Position numbers and translations under genes: made by a program | NCBI RefSeq assembly: GCF_000987775.1 | Contig: NZ_LAHO01000003.1 | Location: 248,001 to 312,000, forward strand | DNA: 64,000 nucleotides | Source of the DNA: Arsukibacterium ikkense | GTDB lineage: Bacteria; Pseudomonadota; Gammaproteobacteria; Enterobacterales; Alteromonadaceae | Reading direction: 5' to 3' | Notes under the pieces: generated by a model | What the model saw: the letters and a program-made list of their open reading frames with translations, nothing else | Database searches by the model: none | What the model was told of the DNA's origin: nothing | In this document: in pieces, positions 1 through 8,801 of the stretch | How positions within the stretch are numbered: position 1 is the stretch's first letter | Layout of the letters: each line of letters begins with the position of its first letter

Positions 1-1
1 A

Positions 2-634
2 AATGGTTATAACGCAGCAGAGTTAAATGATCTGCATTTTTTCAAAAACTGCTCATCGGTGGTGTCTATTGTCTCGTTACCGAAAGACTATAAATTATCC
101 TACATGGATTTAAACCGTTTAAAATCGCATCTGAATAACCTGTTCCCGAATACCACCTTAAAACGCTATGCTTTGGTAATTGGTGCCTCAGCCAATATTT
201 CGCTGACCACGCTCATTGTGAAAAGCCCCTGTTTAAGCGACGATTTTTTAACGTTAATTGTTGCTTTTATCAAACGCTGTTTTGCCAAAGACAGTTACCG
301 CTTTGATGAAAAACTGGACCAGGCAATGCTGGACTTTATTCGTAGTGACGAGTTTGATGAAACTAAAGTCGACGCTATGCTGAATGAGTTTGAAAACCCA
401 GCAAAAATTCTCGATACCAACTGGTATGCTATCAAACCCATGTACGAGAAAAAGTATCGTGAGCTGATTCACAATAAAGATAAATTTATCTCCATTAATG
501 ATATCAGGCTTAGTCGCGACAGCGTCAAAAAGGCCATCAAGTATCTGCGGGAAATTTACCGGCATAAAATCAGTAAAACCAAGGTTATTTCGCTTAATAA
601 CAGTGCTGTGAAAAAACCAGCCGTTACAGAGTAA
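2..634 (+). CDS. Hypothetical protein, 5' end outside the window
   Basis: The reading frame is open from the first complete codon of the window to a TAA at 632-634, so at least 210 residues are visible and the true start lies upstream. The GTG-GTG pair at 59-64 is therefore probably internal. The protein is hydrophilic and lysine-rich towards its C-terminus, with no signal peptide or membrane segment in the visible part. I recognise no domain or catalytic motif. It is followed by a good hairpin terminator and then rluF on the same strand, so it is probably the last gene of its own transcript. Function unknown. Confidence 0.6.
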   Translation, partial: NGYNAAELNDLHFFKNCSSVVSIVSLPKDYKLSYMDLNRLKSHLNNLFPNTTLKRYALVIGASANISLTTLIVKSPCLSDDFLTLIVAFIKRCFAKDSYRFDEKLDQAMLDFIRSDEFDETKVDAMLNEFENPAKILDTNWYAIKPMYEKKYRELIHNKDKFISINDIRLSRDSVKKAIKYLREIYRHKISKTKVISLNNSAVKKPAVTE

Positions 635-657
635 GGCTAAGGCTTGCTGATAGTGTA

Positions 658-686
658 CCAAGCCCCTAAAATAGGGGCTTGTTTTC
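658..686 (+). terminator. Rho-independent terminator after the first gene
   Basis: A 9-bp stem CAAGCCCCT / AGGGGCTTG (659-667 and 673-681) closes an AAAAT loop and is followed by TTTTC. It lies 25 bases after the stop of the upstream gene and just before rluF. Confidence 0.75.
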
Positions 687-703
687 GCTGACTCAAGAAT
701 CTG

Positions 704-1465
704 ATGACAGACCCTACCCTATATCGCTTAAATAAATTTATCAGTGACACTGGTTTTTGCTCCCGCCGGGCAGCCGATCACTATATCGAACAAGGTTTAG
801 TCACTGTTAATGGCCAGATTGCCGCAGTAGGCTTAAAAGTCTCTGCCAGTGATGAAGTACTGGTGGAAGGCAAGCCATTAAAAGAAAAGCCTGCCCGCAT
901 CTATCTGGCTTACCATAAACCGGTTGGTATTACCTGCACTACTGAGCGTCATGTTAAAGGCAATATCATTGACGCCATTGGTTATCCAGAGCGTATTTTC
1001 CCCATTGGCAGGCTGGATAAGCCTTCCGAAGGGCTGATATTTCTGACCAATGATGGCGATATCGTTAACAAGGTACTGCGCGCCGGTAATGCCCATGAAA
1101 AAGAGTACAGCGTTACTGTTAATAAGCCAATCACCGCCAACTTTATTAATAAAATGGCCAGTGGCGTGCCTATTCTAGACACTGTAACCTTACCCTGTAT
1201 CGTTACTCAGGTATCGAAAAATACCTTTAAGATTATTCTTACCCAGGGCCTGAACCGGCAAATCCGTCGCATGGCTGAATTTCTTGGCTATGAAGTGGTA
1301 AAACTAAAGCGTACCAGGATCATGCATGTGCGTTTAGCCGAGCTACGAGCTGGCCAGTGGCGCTTACTGGATAAGTATGAAATAACACAAATGGAGCAGT
1401 TGCTGGCACACTCCAGTAAAACGACTGCTGATTGCAATGGCGCCGAACAGGATGACGAAGAATAG
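704..1465 (+). CDS. rluF: 23S rRNA pseudouridine synthase RluF
   Basis: Isomerises a uridine of 23S rRNA (position 2604 in E. coli) to pseudouridine. An S4 RNA-binding domain occupies about residues 7-55. The RsuA/RluB/E/F-type catalytic domain follows with the signature GRLDK at 102-106, whose Asp105 is the catalytic residue. The segments LIFLTNDGD, HEKEY and GLNRQIRRM are characteristic of RluF and closely match the E. coli enzyme. At 253 residues it is shorter than E. coli RluF (about 290) because the basic C-terminal tail is shorter; it ends in an acidic DDEE. The stop lies against the transporter start, suggesting co-transcription. Confidence 0.93.
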   Translation: MTDPTLYRLNKFISDTGFCSRRAADHYIEQGLVTVNGQIAAVGLKVSASDEVLVEGKPLKEKPARIYLAYHKPVGITCTTERHVKGNIIDAIGYPERIFPIGRLDKPSEGLIFLTNDGDIVNKVLRAGNAHEKEYSVTVNKPITANFINKMASGVPILDTVTLPCIVTQVSKNTFKIILTQGLNRQIRRMAEFLGYEVVKLKRTRIMHVRLAELRAGQWRLLDKYEITQMEQLLAHSSKTTADCNGAEQDDEE

Positions 1466-1466
1466 C

Positions 1467-2903
1467 ATGGAGATGAACCGGCTTAATGCAGGCTATGTAT
1501 TACCGCTGCTGGCAGGCCCGGCCGTATTTTTACTGGTCTTGCTGAATGAGCCTTTGTTTACTGGCATGTCTGAAGCCGCCTGGTTACTCAGTGGCCTGAC
1601 GGCATGGATGGCAATATGGTGGATAAGTGAAAGCGTGCCCATTCCGGTAACATCTTTGTTGCCGATTATTGTCATCCCTTTACTCAGTCTGGATTCCATC
1701 GCCAATGTGACTGCCCCCTATGCCGACCCGCTTATTTTTCTGTTTCTCGGTGGTTTTATGCTGTCTATCGCCATGGAACGCTGGGACCTGCATAAACGCA
1801 TAGCCCTGTTAACCATGCTGATGGTTGGTAGTAAACCCAGCCAGCAAATCGCCGGTATTATGCTGGTCACGGCTTTTTTGTCGATGTGGATGTCCAATAC
1901 AGCGACAGCGGTAATGATGCTGCCCATAGCACTGTCAATCATCGGTATGCAGGACAATATCAGCGATAAATTTGCCAAAGCTATGTTGTTATCAATTGCC
2001 TACGCGGCCAGTATCGGCGGCGTTGCCACCTTAATCGGCACTCCACCTAATGCCTTGCTGGCCGGTTACCTGCGTAATCAGTATCAGCTGGAAATTGGCT
2101 TTGCCGAATGGATGCTACTAGGCGTGCCGGTGGCAATACTGATGTTAATAGGCGCCTGGTACTGGCTGACTCAATGCCATTTCCGTTTTGCCCGGGATGA
2201 AGTGCAAATCAGCCGTCAGTTGTACCTGGATAAGCTGGCGACGCTCGGGCCGATGCAAAGAGCCGAAAAAATAGTGCTGGCAGTGTTTTTACTGGCCGCC
2301 AGTTTATGGATCTTACGGATTTGGCTGACTCGTATTACTGGTTTACCATTAAATGACACCCTAACCGCGATCTTTTGTGCCAGCTTGTTGTTTATCATCC
2401 CGGTAAGCTTTAAAAGCGGGCAACGGGTATTGGTGTGGGAAGATTGCGCCAAACTGCCCTGGGGCATTTTAATTTTATTTGGTGGGGGCTTAACCTTAGC
2501 GGCGCAAATTCAGAAATCTGGCCTGGCAGACTTTATCGCCAGCCAGGTGGGGGCACTGGGTGCCATTAACTTACTGTTGCTTATCGTCCTGGTCACCACC
2601 ATTATTATTTTTTTAACCGAGGTTACCAGCAACACCGCCACTGCCGCGGCCTTTTTACCATTGCTGGGCCCGGTTGCGGTGTCACTGAACACCAGTGCCT
2701 CTATGCTGGTGATCCCGGCCGCTATCGCCGCCAGTTGCGCCTTTATGATGCCGGTAGCCACACCACCGAATGCCATAGTATTTAGCTCGGGTAAGTTGAA
2801 AATTGCCGATATGGTTAAAGCTGGCTTTGTATTAAACCTGCTGGCCATACTGGTAATAACCGCAGCAGTCTGGTTTATCAGCCCCTATTTATTTGATTTC
2901 TAA
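1467..2903 (+). CDS. DASS (SLC13) family sodium/carboxylate transporter
   Basis: Inner-membrane protein of about 478 residues with 11-12 hydrophobic segments. It carries two copies of the SNTATA-type motif that marks the two pseudo-symmetric halves of the divalent-anion:sodium symporter family (SLC13, VcINDY-like): one near residue 150 in the first half and one preceded by TEVT in the second. The TPPNA motif also occurs twice (GTPPNALLAG and ATPPNAIVFSS). The family imports succinate, malate, fumarate, citrate or sulfate with Na+; the substrate here cannot be read from sequence. In-frame ATGs at 1437, 1452, 1467 and 1473 all lie at the rluF 3' end. I chose 1467, just after the rluF stop, because none has a strong ribosome site and this avoids a long overlap. 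Confidence 0.88.
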   Translation: MEMNRLNAGYVLPLLAGPAVFLLVLLNEPLFTGMSEAAWLLSGLTAWMAIWWISESVPIPVTSLLPIIVIPLLSLDSIANVTAPYADPLIFLFLGGFMLSIAMERWDLHKRIALLTMLMVGSKPSQQIAGIMLVTAFLSMWMSNTATAVMMLPIALSIIGMQDNISDKFAKAMLLSIAYAASIGGVATLIGTPPNALLAGYLRNQYQLEIGFAEWMLLGVPVAILMLIGAWYWLTQCHFRFARDEVQISRQLYLDKLATLGPMQRAEKIVLAVFLLAASLWILRIWLTRITGLPLNDTLTAIFCASLLFIIPVSFKSGQRVLVWEDCAKLPWGILILFGGGLTLAAQIQKSGLADFIASQVGALGAINLLLLIVLVTTIIIFLTEVTSNTATAAAFLPLLGPVAVSLNTSASMLVIPAAIAASCAFMMPVATPPNAIVFSSGKLKIADMVKAGFVLNLLAILVITAAVWFISPYLFDF

Positions 2904-2937
2904 ATACCAGTCAGGAAAAAAGCAAATAACAGAAAGC

Positions 2938-2966
2938 AAAAAAGCAGCCAACAGGCTGCTTTTTCT
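2938..2966. terminator. Bidirectional terminator between transporter and tRNA cluster
   Basis: The stem AGCAGCC / GGCTGCT (2943-2949 and 2954-2960) with loop AACA is flanked by an A-run on the left and a T-run on the right. It can end both the plus-strand transporter transcript and the minus-strand tRNA transcript. Confidence 0.8.
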
Positions 2967-2970
2967 AATT

Positions 2971-3046
2971 TGGAGCGAGTAACGAGGTTCGAACTCGTGA
3001 CCTCGACCTTGGCAAGGTCGCGCTCTACCAGCTGAGCTATACTCGC
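2971..3046 (-). tRNA. tRNA-Gly (GCC), distal copy
   Basis: A 76-base cloverleaf with encoded CCA. Read on the minus strand it begins GCGAGTATAGCTCAG, has the anticodon loop with GCC and the TTCGAAC T-loop, and ends GCTCCA. It is identical to the copy at 3319-3394 and is the last element of the uvrY-uvrC-pgsA-tRNA block. Confidence 0.97.
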
Positions 3047-3085
3047 AAAACTCTGGTATTACTCAGGCTTAACGCCTTAAGTAAA

Positions 3086-3172
3086 TGGTGCCCGGGGCCG
3101 GACTTGAACCGGCACGCCCTTTCGAGCGAGGGATTTTAAATCCCTTGTGTCTACCGATTTCACCACCCGGGC
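3086..3172 (-). tRNA. tRNA-Leu (TAA)
   Basis: An 87-base class II tRNA with encoded CCA. The acceptor stem is GCCCGGG/CCCGGGC, the anticodon stem GGGAT/ATCCC holds TAA, and the long variable arm typical of tRNA-Leu is present. It corresponds in position to leuZ of E. coli. Confidence 0.96.
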
Positions 3173-3213
3173 AGACAACTTTTTGTAACTGGTTAACACT
3201 AACAGCCGCGTTA

Positions 3214-3287
3214 TGGAGGCGGGTCCCGGAGTCGAACCGAGATGGACGGATTTGCAATCCGCTGCATGGCCATTCTGCCAACCCGCC
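3214..3287 (-). tRNA. tRNA-Cys (GCA)
   Basis: A 74-base cloverleaf with encoded CCA. The acceptor stem is GGCGGGT, the anticodon loop holds GCA, and the T-loop is TTCGACT. It corresponds in position to cysT of E. coli, between tRNA-Gly and tRNA-Leu. Confidence 0.96.
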
Positions 3288-3318
3288 AATCAAACAGTGC
3301 TTTACTCTTGTTAAGAGT

Positions 3319-3394
3319 TGGAGCGAGTAACGAGGTTCGAACTCGTGACCTCGACCTTGGCAAGGTCGCGCTCTACCAGCTGAGCTATACTCGC
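3319..3394 (-). tRNA. tRNA-Gly (GCC), proximal copy
   Basis: A 76-base tRNA identical in all positions to the copy at 2971-3046. It is the first tRNA after pgsA, corresponding to glyW of E. coli, with encoded CCA. Confidence 0.97.
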
Positions 3395-3517
3395 AATGCT
3401 TATGGCCATGTGCCTTAACACGTGACGCATTCTACTGTTTTAATTAAGCCAGTCAATAACAAATTAGTAGTTTTACAACTGACTGCTTAAATTTTAACTG
3501 ACTTGCGAACATGTTTA

Positions 3518-4075
3518 CTACTGCTGCGACAAATCTTGCCAGGCCGCACTGACATATTGATACATTGACCACAGGGTTAATATCGTCGCCAGATATAACA
3601 TGGCATAGCCCACCGGGGTAAACCAGGCTAACAATGCAAATTGTGGCTGCCAGATTAAACCGATTAGTGCCAGCATCTGGGCAATAGTTTTATATTTACC
3701 CAGATTGGAAACTGCCACATTGGCCCGCTTACCAATTTCAGCCATCCATTCGCGCAACGCTGATATCGCAATTTCACGACTGATAATAATAATGGCCGGA
3801 ATGCTGAACCACAGTGACTGCTCATGAATAGCCAATACCACCAGCGCCACCGCTACCATCACTTTATCGGCTACCGGGTCTAAAAAGGCGCCAAAAGGTG
3901 TCGACTGTTGCAGTTTCCGCGCTAAATAGCCGTCGAGCGCATCAGTAATGGCCGCTAAACAAAAAACCAGCGCGGCCCAGAAGCGGTAGTGTTCCCAGCC
4001 AGAATAAAAACAGTAAATAAATACCGGGATCAACAGTAGTCTGAACATAGTCAACAGATTGGGAATATTCCACAT
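3518..4075 (-). CDS. pgsA: CDP-diacylglycerol-glycerol-3-phosphate 3-phosphatidyltransferase
   Basis: Makes phosphatidylglycerol phosphate from CDP-diacylglycerol and glycerol 3-phosphate, the committed step to phosphatidylglycerol and cardiolipin, in the inner membrane. The CDP-alcohol phosphatidyltransferase signature D-x2-D-G-x2-A-R-x8-G-x3-D-x3-D is complete (D45, D48, G49, A52, R53, G62, D66, D70); its four aspartates bind the metal ions. About four to six membrane segments are visible and the length (185) is normal. It follows uvrC on the same strand, with tRNAs downstream, the same order as in E. coli. Confidence 0.96.
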   Translation of the reverse strand: MWNIPNLLTMFRLLLIPVFIYCFYSGWEHYRFWAALVFCLAAITDALDGYLARKLQQSTPFGAFLDPVADKVMVAVALVVLAIHEQSLWFSIPAIIIISREIAISALREWMAEIGKRANVAVSNLGKYKTIAQMLALIGLIWQPQFALLAWFTPVGYAMLYLATILTLWSMYQYVSAAWQDLSQQ

Positions 4076-4107
4076 ATAACAGTTCTCACAGAAACAATGC
4101 CGCTATG

Positions 4108-5925
4108 CTACTTGTTATGGCAAGCCTGGTAAATCTTTTCTGCTTGCTGGCGGGAAATACCCGGCACTGAACTAAGTTCAGCGACCGACGCTTTCAATAC
4201 CCCCTGTAAGCCACCTAAATATTGCAATAATGCCTGACGACGCTTCTCACCTACCCCGGCAATATTTTCCAGCGGGCTTTTACTCATGCTCTTGCCACGC
4301 TTGCTACGATGGCCGGTAATAGCAAAGCGATGAGCCTCATCCCGGATTTGCTGAATTAAATGTAAAGCGGGGCTGTCACCGGGCAGATGCAATTGTTTGC
4401 CGCTATCACCCAGGATCAGTGTTTCCAGGCCGGGTTTACGGCTAATTCCTTTGGCAATACCGATAAGTAGTGGCATCTTTTGGTGTGGCCAGTGCGCAAA
4501 CTGTGCCAGCGCAATATTCAGCTGGCCCTGACCACCATCAATAAAAATAATATCCGGAATTTTTGTTTCGTCTGTCAGGCGGCTATAACGCTTCTGCAGG
4601 GCGAACTGCATTGCTGCGTAGTCATCGCCGCCGGTGATACCGGTAACGTTGTAGCGGCGATACTCCTGCTTATAAGGGCCCTCACCGTCGAATACCACAC
4701 AAGAGGCAATGGTCGCCTGCCCCATGGTATGGCTGATATCAAAACATTCCATCCGTTTAATATGGTCACTAAGCCCAAGTAACAACTGCAGGGCTGAGTA
4801 ACGCAACTGCATTTTCTGGCCCGCTGATTGCCGGCTGTCACAAGCAAGCTCTGCATTTTTTTGCGCCAGGCTCAGATATTGCGATTTTTCACCCCGCTTG
4901 GCAGCAATAATCCGCACTTTGCGCCCGGCAGCTTCGCTGACAGCATCGGCCAGTGATTCAGCATCGTCCAGTGCCAGCGGTACAATAATTTCTGGTGGTA
5001 TTTGCTGACCACCACCACCACTGAGATAAAACTGCAGTAAAAAGGCACTGAGCACTTCTTCCGGCTCAGTATTAGCGGGCACCTTGGGGTAATATGACTT
5101 TGAGCCCAGAATTTTTTGCTGGCGCACAAACAGCACATGCACTACTGCCACCTGCGCCGACTTGGCAAAACCAATAATATCTAACTCTGCATGTTCGCCA
5201 CTGACATATTGCTGTTCCTGCACTTTACGAAGCGCGGTAATTTGATCGCGAAAACTGGCCGCCTGCTCAAAAGCCAGTTGCTCACTGGCCAGATTCATTT
5301 TCTGTACCAGCTGCTCGACCACTTGCTGATTTTTTCCACTAAGAAACAAACTGGCCAGTTGGACCTGCTCAGCATAATCTTCATCCGATATTTTTCCAAC
5401 ACAGGGCGCCGAACAAAGCTTTAACTGATATTGCAAACAGGGCCGGGTACGGGCCCGGTAAAAACCATCTTCGCATTGGCGGATAGGGAAAATTTTTTGT
5501 AAGCTTTTCAGGCTTTGCCAGACCGCGCCGGCATTGGGATAGGGACCAAAATACTGGCCGCTGTGTTTGCGTGGGCCGCGATGCGAACTGATCCTCGGAT
5601 GCTTGTGCTCAGATATCAGGATATAGGGATAAGACTTATCGTCGCGCAGCAGTACATTATACTTGGGCATAAACTGTTTGATCAGGTTATTTTCCAGGAT
5701 CAGTGCTTCAGTTTCGCTATGGGTTGCCGTAATGTCAATGCTGGCTATTTGTGCCACTAAGGCCCGGGTTTTAACACTATCCAGCTGCTGACGAAAGTAA
5801 CTACTGAGGCGCTTCTTCAGATCCTTGGCTTTGCCAACATAGATAACCTGCTCAGCCTGGTTAAACATCCGATAGACACCAGGTTGAGCAGGAACTGAAG
5901 CTAAAAAAGACTTAGGATCAAACAT
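4108..5925 (-). CDS. uvrC: Excinuclease ABC subunit C
   Basis: Nuclease subunit of UvrABC nucleotide excision repair that makes the 3' and 5' incisions around a UvrB-bound lesion. In order: a GIY-YIG domain at the N-terminus (GVYRMF, then [14 protein letters not shown]), a UvrB-binding UVR segment (about residues 200-235), the RNase H-like 5' nuclease domain ([17 protein letters not shown]) and a C-terminal helix-hairpin-helix pair. The length is 605 residues. I start at the ATG at 5925, which gives MFDPKSFL as in E. coli UvrC, rather than a TTG at 5955 that would overlap uvrY. No purine-rich ribosome site precedes this ATG and only four bases separate it from the uvrY stop, so translation is probably coupled to uvrY. 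Confidence 0.97.
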   Translation of the reverse strand: MFDPKSFLASVPAQPGVYRMFNQAEQVIYVGKAKDLKKRLSSYFRQQLDSVKTRALVAQIASIDITATHSETEALILENNLIKQFMPKYNVLLRDDKSYPYILISEHKHPRISSHRGPRKHSGQYFGPYPNAGAVWQSLKSLQKIFPIRQCEDGFYRARTRPCLQYQLKLCSAPCVGKISDEDYAEQVQLASLFLSGKNQQVVEQLVQKMNLASEQLAFEQAASFRDQITALRKVQEQQYVSGEHAELDIIGFAKSAQVAVVHVLFVRQQKILGSKSYYPKVPANTEPEEVLSAFLLQFYLSGGGGQQIPPEIIVPLALDDAESLADAVSEAAGRKVRIIAAKRGEKSQYLSLAQKNAELACDSRQSAGQKMQLRYSALQLLLGLSDHIKRMECFDISHTMGQATIASCVVFDGEGPYKQEYRRYNVTGITGGDDYAAMQFALQKRYSRLTDETKIPDIIFIDGGQGQLNIALAQFAHWPHQKMPLLIGIAKGISRKPGLETLILGDSGKQLHLPGDSPALHLIQQIRDEAHRFAITGHRSKRGKSMSKSPLENIAGVGEKRRQALLQYLGGLQGVLKASVAELSSVPGISRQQAEKIYQACHNK

Positions 5926-5929
5926 CAAA

Positions 5930-6580
5930 TCAGGAGGACACCTTGGCAATGTCAATCATGCCATGGCGTAACGCCAGATGGGTTAATTCTACATCACCGC
6001 TTATCGCTAATTTTTCAAACATCCGGTAACGATACGAGTTAACGGTTTTAGCACTGACATTCAGCTGCTCAGCAATATCAGTAACTTTCTGACCACGAGT
6101 GATCATCAGCATGATTTGCAGCTCTCGATCAGATAAACCCTCAAACGGATTTTCGCTATGGTTATTAACCTTAGCCAAGGCCATTTTTTGCGCCACTTCA
6201 TCAGAAATATGCCGCACGCCGCTATACACTTTACGAATAGCAGACACCATTTCCTTTGGCGCTGAATTTTTTGAAATAAAACCTGCCGCCCCCAATTGCA
6301 TTACTTTGGTAGGCACCGGTTCTTCACACGATACTGACAATGCCAGTACCTTAATATCCGGGCAAAAATGTAATATGCGCTTGGTTGCAGTCATGCCTCC
6401 CATACCTGGCATGTTCATATCCATCAGCACAACATCGGGTTCATGCTGGCGACAAAATTGCAGAGCTTCTTCACCGGAGCCAGCTTCGCCTATCACCTTG
6501 ATACCACGCTCATCCATTAGTATGCGACTGATCCCAGTTCGTACAAGCTCATGGTCATCAACTAACAACACGTTAATCAA
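5930..6580 (-). CDS. uvrY: BarA/UvrY (GacA-type) response regulator
   Basis: Response regulator of the BarA-UvrY (GacS-GacA) two-component system, which in relatives activates CsrB/C-type small RNAs that titrate CsrA. The receiver domain holds the acidic pair D8/D9, the phosphoacceptor D54 ([10 protein letters not shown]) and a conserved lysine in the FISKNSAP segment. A LuxR-type helix-turn-helix fills about residues 145-205 ([12 protein letters not shown], then [17 protein letters not shown]). The length of 216 is typical. It is the first gene of the uvrY-uvrC-pgsA-tRNA unit, the same order as in E. coli. Confidence 0.95.
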   Translation of the reverse strand: MINVLLVDDHELVRTGISRILMDERGIKVIGEAGSGEEALQFCRQHEPDVVLMDMNMPGMGGMTATKRILHFCPDIKVLALSVSCEEPVPTKVMQLGAAGFISKNSAPKEMVSAIRKVYSGVRHISDEVAQKMALAKVNNHSENPFEGLSDRELQIMLMITRGQKVTDIAEQLNVSAKTVNSYRYRMFEKLAISGDVELTHLALRHGMIDIAKVSS

Positions 6581-6817
6581 CTTGGCTTCTCCGTCTCACT
6601 GGTTTTTAGTATTTTTATGCCGTTAGCATAGTCGAGCCTAAGCTTTTCTGCTAACTGGTTCGACACCATTATTATTGATCTCGGCGTTTTCAGTGATTAG
6701 TGTGCCAGAAAGGTAAAAAATTAGGAAACATTATTCCAAAACAATTTAACATCGGCTGATAAATATGAATTTCGGGAGGAATCAAAGGTCGGGAGAAAAT
6801 AGTTACTGCAGATAAAA

Positions 6818-6908
6818 TGGCGGAGGGAGAGAGATTCGAACTCTCGGTGGGCTATTAACCCACGCCGGTTTTCAAGACCGGTGCATTAAACCGCTCTGCC
6901 ATCCCTCC
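6818..6908 (-). tRNA. tRNA-Ser (TGA), distal copy
   Basis: A 91-base class II tRNA with encoded CCA. The acceptor stem is GGAGGGA/TCCCTCC, the anticodon TGA sits in loop CTTGAAA, and the variable arm is long. It is identical to the copy at 7110-7200. Confidence 0.97.
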
Positions 6909-7046
6909 GCGCTACGGGGCGAATATTAAGAACTCCCCCCGGCTTTGTAAAGCGCTTTTTATCAGCTTTTGGCTGTTTGGCTATAAATCAGCCAGCAAAG
7001 CAGCATTTTTCAATATTATTTGAACGTTAACGGCGATTACTGTCTG

Positions 7047-7082
7047 CTAAAAACGCAAAAACCACCTTGCGGTGGCTTGCGT
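7047..7082 (-). terminator. Terminator between the two tRNA-Ser genes
   Basis: On the minus strand the stem CCACC/GGTGG with loop GCAA is followed by TTTTTGCGTTTTT; outer bases ACGCAA/TTGCGT can extend the stem. It lies downstream of the proximal tRNA-Ser, implying that the two copies are transcribed separately. Confidence 0.65.
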
Positions 7083-7109
7083 ATACTGCACTATAACTAT
7101 TAGGTTAAG

Positions 7110-7200
7110 TGGCGGAGGGAGAGAGATTCGAACTCTCGGTGGGCTATTAACCCACGCCGGTTTTCAAGACCGGTGCATTAAACCGCTCTGCCATCCCTCC
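7110..7200 (-). tRNA. tRNA-Ser (TGA), proximal copy
   Basis: A 91-base tRNA identical to the copy at 6818-6908, with encoded CCA. It lies head-to-head with yccA. A tRNA-Ser gene near yccA/tusE is also found in E. coli. Confidence 0.97.
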
Positions 7201-7361
7201 AGCGCTGCGTATACTAATCAGTTTGGCTCAGAAAAGAAAGCCAAAAGTTAAAAATTTTCAGTGGTTGCTGATTTTTATCAGATAACTACTGGAGCTACGG
7301 GAACTTAGTCAGTATGATAACAGCCAAACGTGACATACTATTCAGCTAAAGGAGACTGCAT

Positions 7362-8027
7362 ATGTCTTACAGAGAAACCAGTAGTATCAACACCGTCAGT
7401 AGCGGTATTGAAATAAACAAAGTACTACGCAACACCTACTTTTTACTGGGCCTGACCCTGGCATTCAGCGCATTAACTGCGGTGATCGCTATGGCAATGA
7501 ACCTGTCGCCGCTGGCATCCATTGTCTGCTTTGTTGCTGGCTTTATTATGTTATTTGTCGTTAACAAGAAAGCTGACTCTGCCAGTGGCATTTTCTGGGT
7601 ATTCGGCTTTGCCGGTGCGTTAGGCGCCTCTTTAGGGCCACTATTAAATGCTTATGCCGGCCTGGCTAATGGTCCAAGTCTGATTATGCAGGCACTGGGC
7701 GGTACCGCTGTTATTTTCTTTGCCTTATCGGCCTATGTATTAACCACCCGCAAAGACTTCTCTTTTATGGGCGGTTTTTTAATGGTGGGGTTAATTGTCG
7801 CGCTGGTAGCTATTATTGCCAATATCTTTCTGGCTATCCCGGCACTTAGCCTGGCAGTCAGTGCTGCCATTATCATGATCATGTCTGGTTTTATCCTGTT
7901 TGATACCAGCCGGATCATTCATGGCGGCGAAACTAACTATATCCGCGCTACTGTTGGTTTATACCTGAACATCTTTAATATTTTCGTTCACCTGTTGAGC
8001 CTGCTGGGCATTATGGGCGACGACTAA
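7362..8027 (+). CDS. yccA: Bax inhibitor-1/YccA family membrane protein
   Basis: A 221-residue inner-membrane protein with seven hydrophobic segments, no cleavable signal and the charged C-terminal segment (FDTSRIIHGGETNYI) followed by a final helix, typical of the BI-1/YccA/YbhL family. E. coli YccA (219 residues) is an FtsH substrate and modulator that protects the SecY translocon when it is jammed. The start at 7362 has a strong ribosome site (AAAGGAGA six bases before ATG). A terminator follows, then the tus genes, an arrangement also seen in pseudomonads. Confidence 0.92.
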   Translation: MSYRETSSINTVSSGIEINKVLRNTYFLLGLTLAFSALTAVIAMAMNLSPLASIVCFVAGFIMLFVVNKKADSASGIFWVFGFAGALGASLGPLLNAYAGLANGPSLIMQALGGTAVIFFALSAYVLTTRKDFSFMGGFLMVGLIVALVAIIANIFLAIPALSLAVSAAIIMIMSGFILFDTSRIIHGGETNYIRATVGLYLNIFNIFVHLLSLLGIMGDD

Positions 8028-8056
8028 CTCTTTGCCGAAACAATAAGCTGCGCTAG

Positions 8057-8086
8057 AATACCCCGTCCTGTACGGGGTATTTTTTT
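8057..8086 (+). terminator. Terminator between yccA and tusD
   Basis: The stem TACCCCG / CGGGGTA (8059-8065 and 8073-8079) is followed by seven T residues. It ends 11 bases before the tusD start, so any tus transcript from the yccA promoter must read through it. Confidence 0.8.
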
Positions 8087-8097
8087 ATGAGGCCACC

Positions 8098-8445
8098 TTG
8101 ACTGCTTTTAGCCTGATGTTAACCACCAGCCCGCTGGCTGGCCAGGATTTTGCCAGTGCCCTGCAATTTGCCCGCACCGCCATTGCGGGCGGCTACCCGG
8201 TTGCGCAGGTTTTCTTGTACCAGGATGCGGTAATGGCGGCAGCCGCCACAATCGATTTACCCACAGATGAGCCTAACTTAAGCCAGCAACTGGCCGACTT
8301 TTGCCAGGCGAAACAAATCCCGTTGTTATATTGCGTCACCGCGGCTGAAAAACGTGGGCTGGTGCCAGCCACAACAGGTTTTATTAGCGCAGGCCTGGCT
8401 GAGTTTGCCATACGCCTGGCTAACACTAAGCTGGTACAGTTCTGA
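8098..8445 (+). CDS. tusD: Sulfurtransferase TusD (DsrE family)
   Basis: Subunit of the TusBCD hexamer, which receives persulfide sulfur from TusA and passes it to TusE for 2-thiouridine synthesis (mnm5s2U34) on tRNA Lys, Glu and Gln. The DsrE-fold protein of 115 residues has its sulfur-carrying cysteine in the segment LLYCVTAAEKRG, matching the E. coli TusD active-site Cys78 context (ICVAAALRRG), and ends in VQF as E. coli TusD does. The start is TTG at 8098 with GAGG six bases upstream; no in-frame ATG is available near it. The stop overlaps tusC. Confidence 0.93.
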   Translation: MTAFSLMLTTSPLAGQDFASALQFARTAIAGGYPVAQVFLYQDAVMAAAATIDLPTDEPNLSQQLADFCQAKQIPLLYCVTAAEKRGLVPATTGFISAGLAEFAIRLANTKLVQF

Positions 8446-8801
8446 TGCAACATATCGCCATTTTACAACGGCAAAGCCCGTATAATAGTAGCGCCGGGCG
8501 CGAAGCGCTTGATCTTACTCTGGCATTGGCTGCCGTTGAGCACAGGCTTAGCCTGATATTTTGTGCTGATGCAGTTTACCAGTTACTGGCCGTTAACCAA
8601 CAAAGCAATTTCCCGCTGAAATATTACCAGCAGAGCTTTAAGTTATTTGGACTGTATGATATCGAGCACGTCTACGTTTGCCAGCAGTCACTGCAACAAC
8701 GCCAACTCGATAGCAACGATTTAGCGTTACCGGCACAGCAGGTTGATCCCGTGCAGTTAAAGCAGCTGTTGGCTACTCAGCAACAAATAGTGTGTATTTA
8801 A
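8445..8801 (+). CDS. tusC: Sulfurtransferase complex subunit TusC (DsrF family)
   Basis: Second DsrE-fold subunit of TusBCD. The segment SAGREALD near the N-terminus and FKLFGLYDIEHVYVC in the middle match E. coli TusC (AAGREGLD and FKLLGLYDIEQCWVC). The length of 118 is normal. The ATG overlaps the tusD stop as TGATG, so the two are translationally coupled. TusC has no known catalytic cysteine in relatives; it is structural. Confidence 0.92.
   Translation: MQHIAILQRQSPYNSSAGREALDLTLALAAVEHRLSLIFCADAVYQLLAVNQQSNFPLKYYQQSFKLFGLYDIEHVYVCQQSLQQRQLDSNDLALPAQQVDPVQLKQLLATQQQIVCI

Noticed and set aside
3069-3330. Open frames across the tRNA cluster on both strands
   Set aside because: They lie within tRNA genes; their peptides are translations of tRNA stems.
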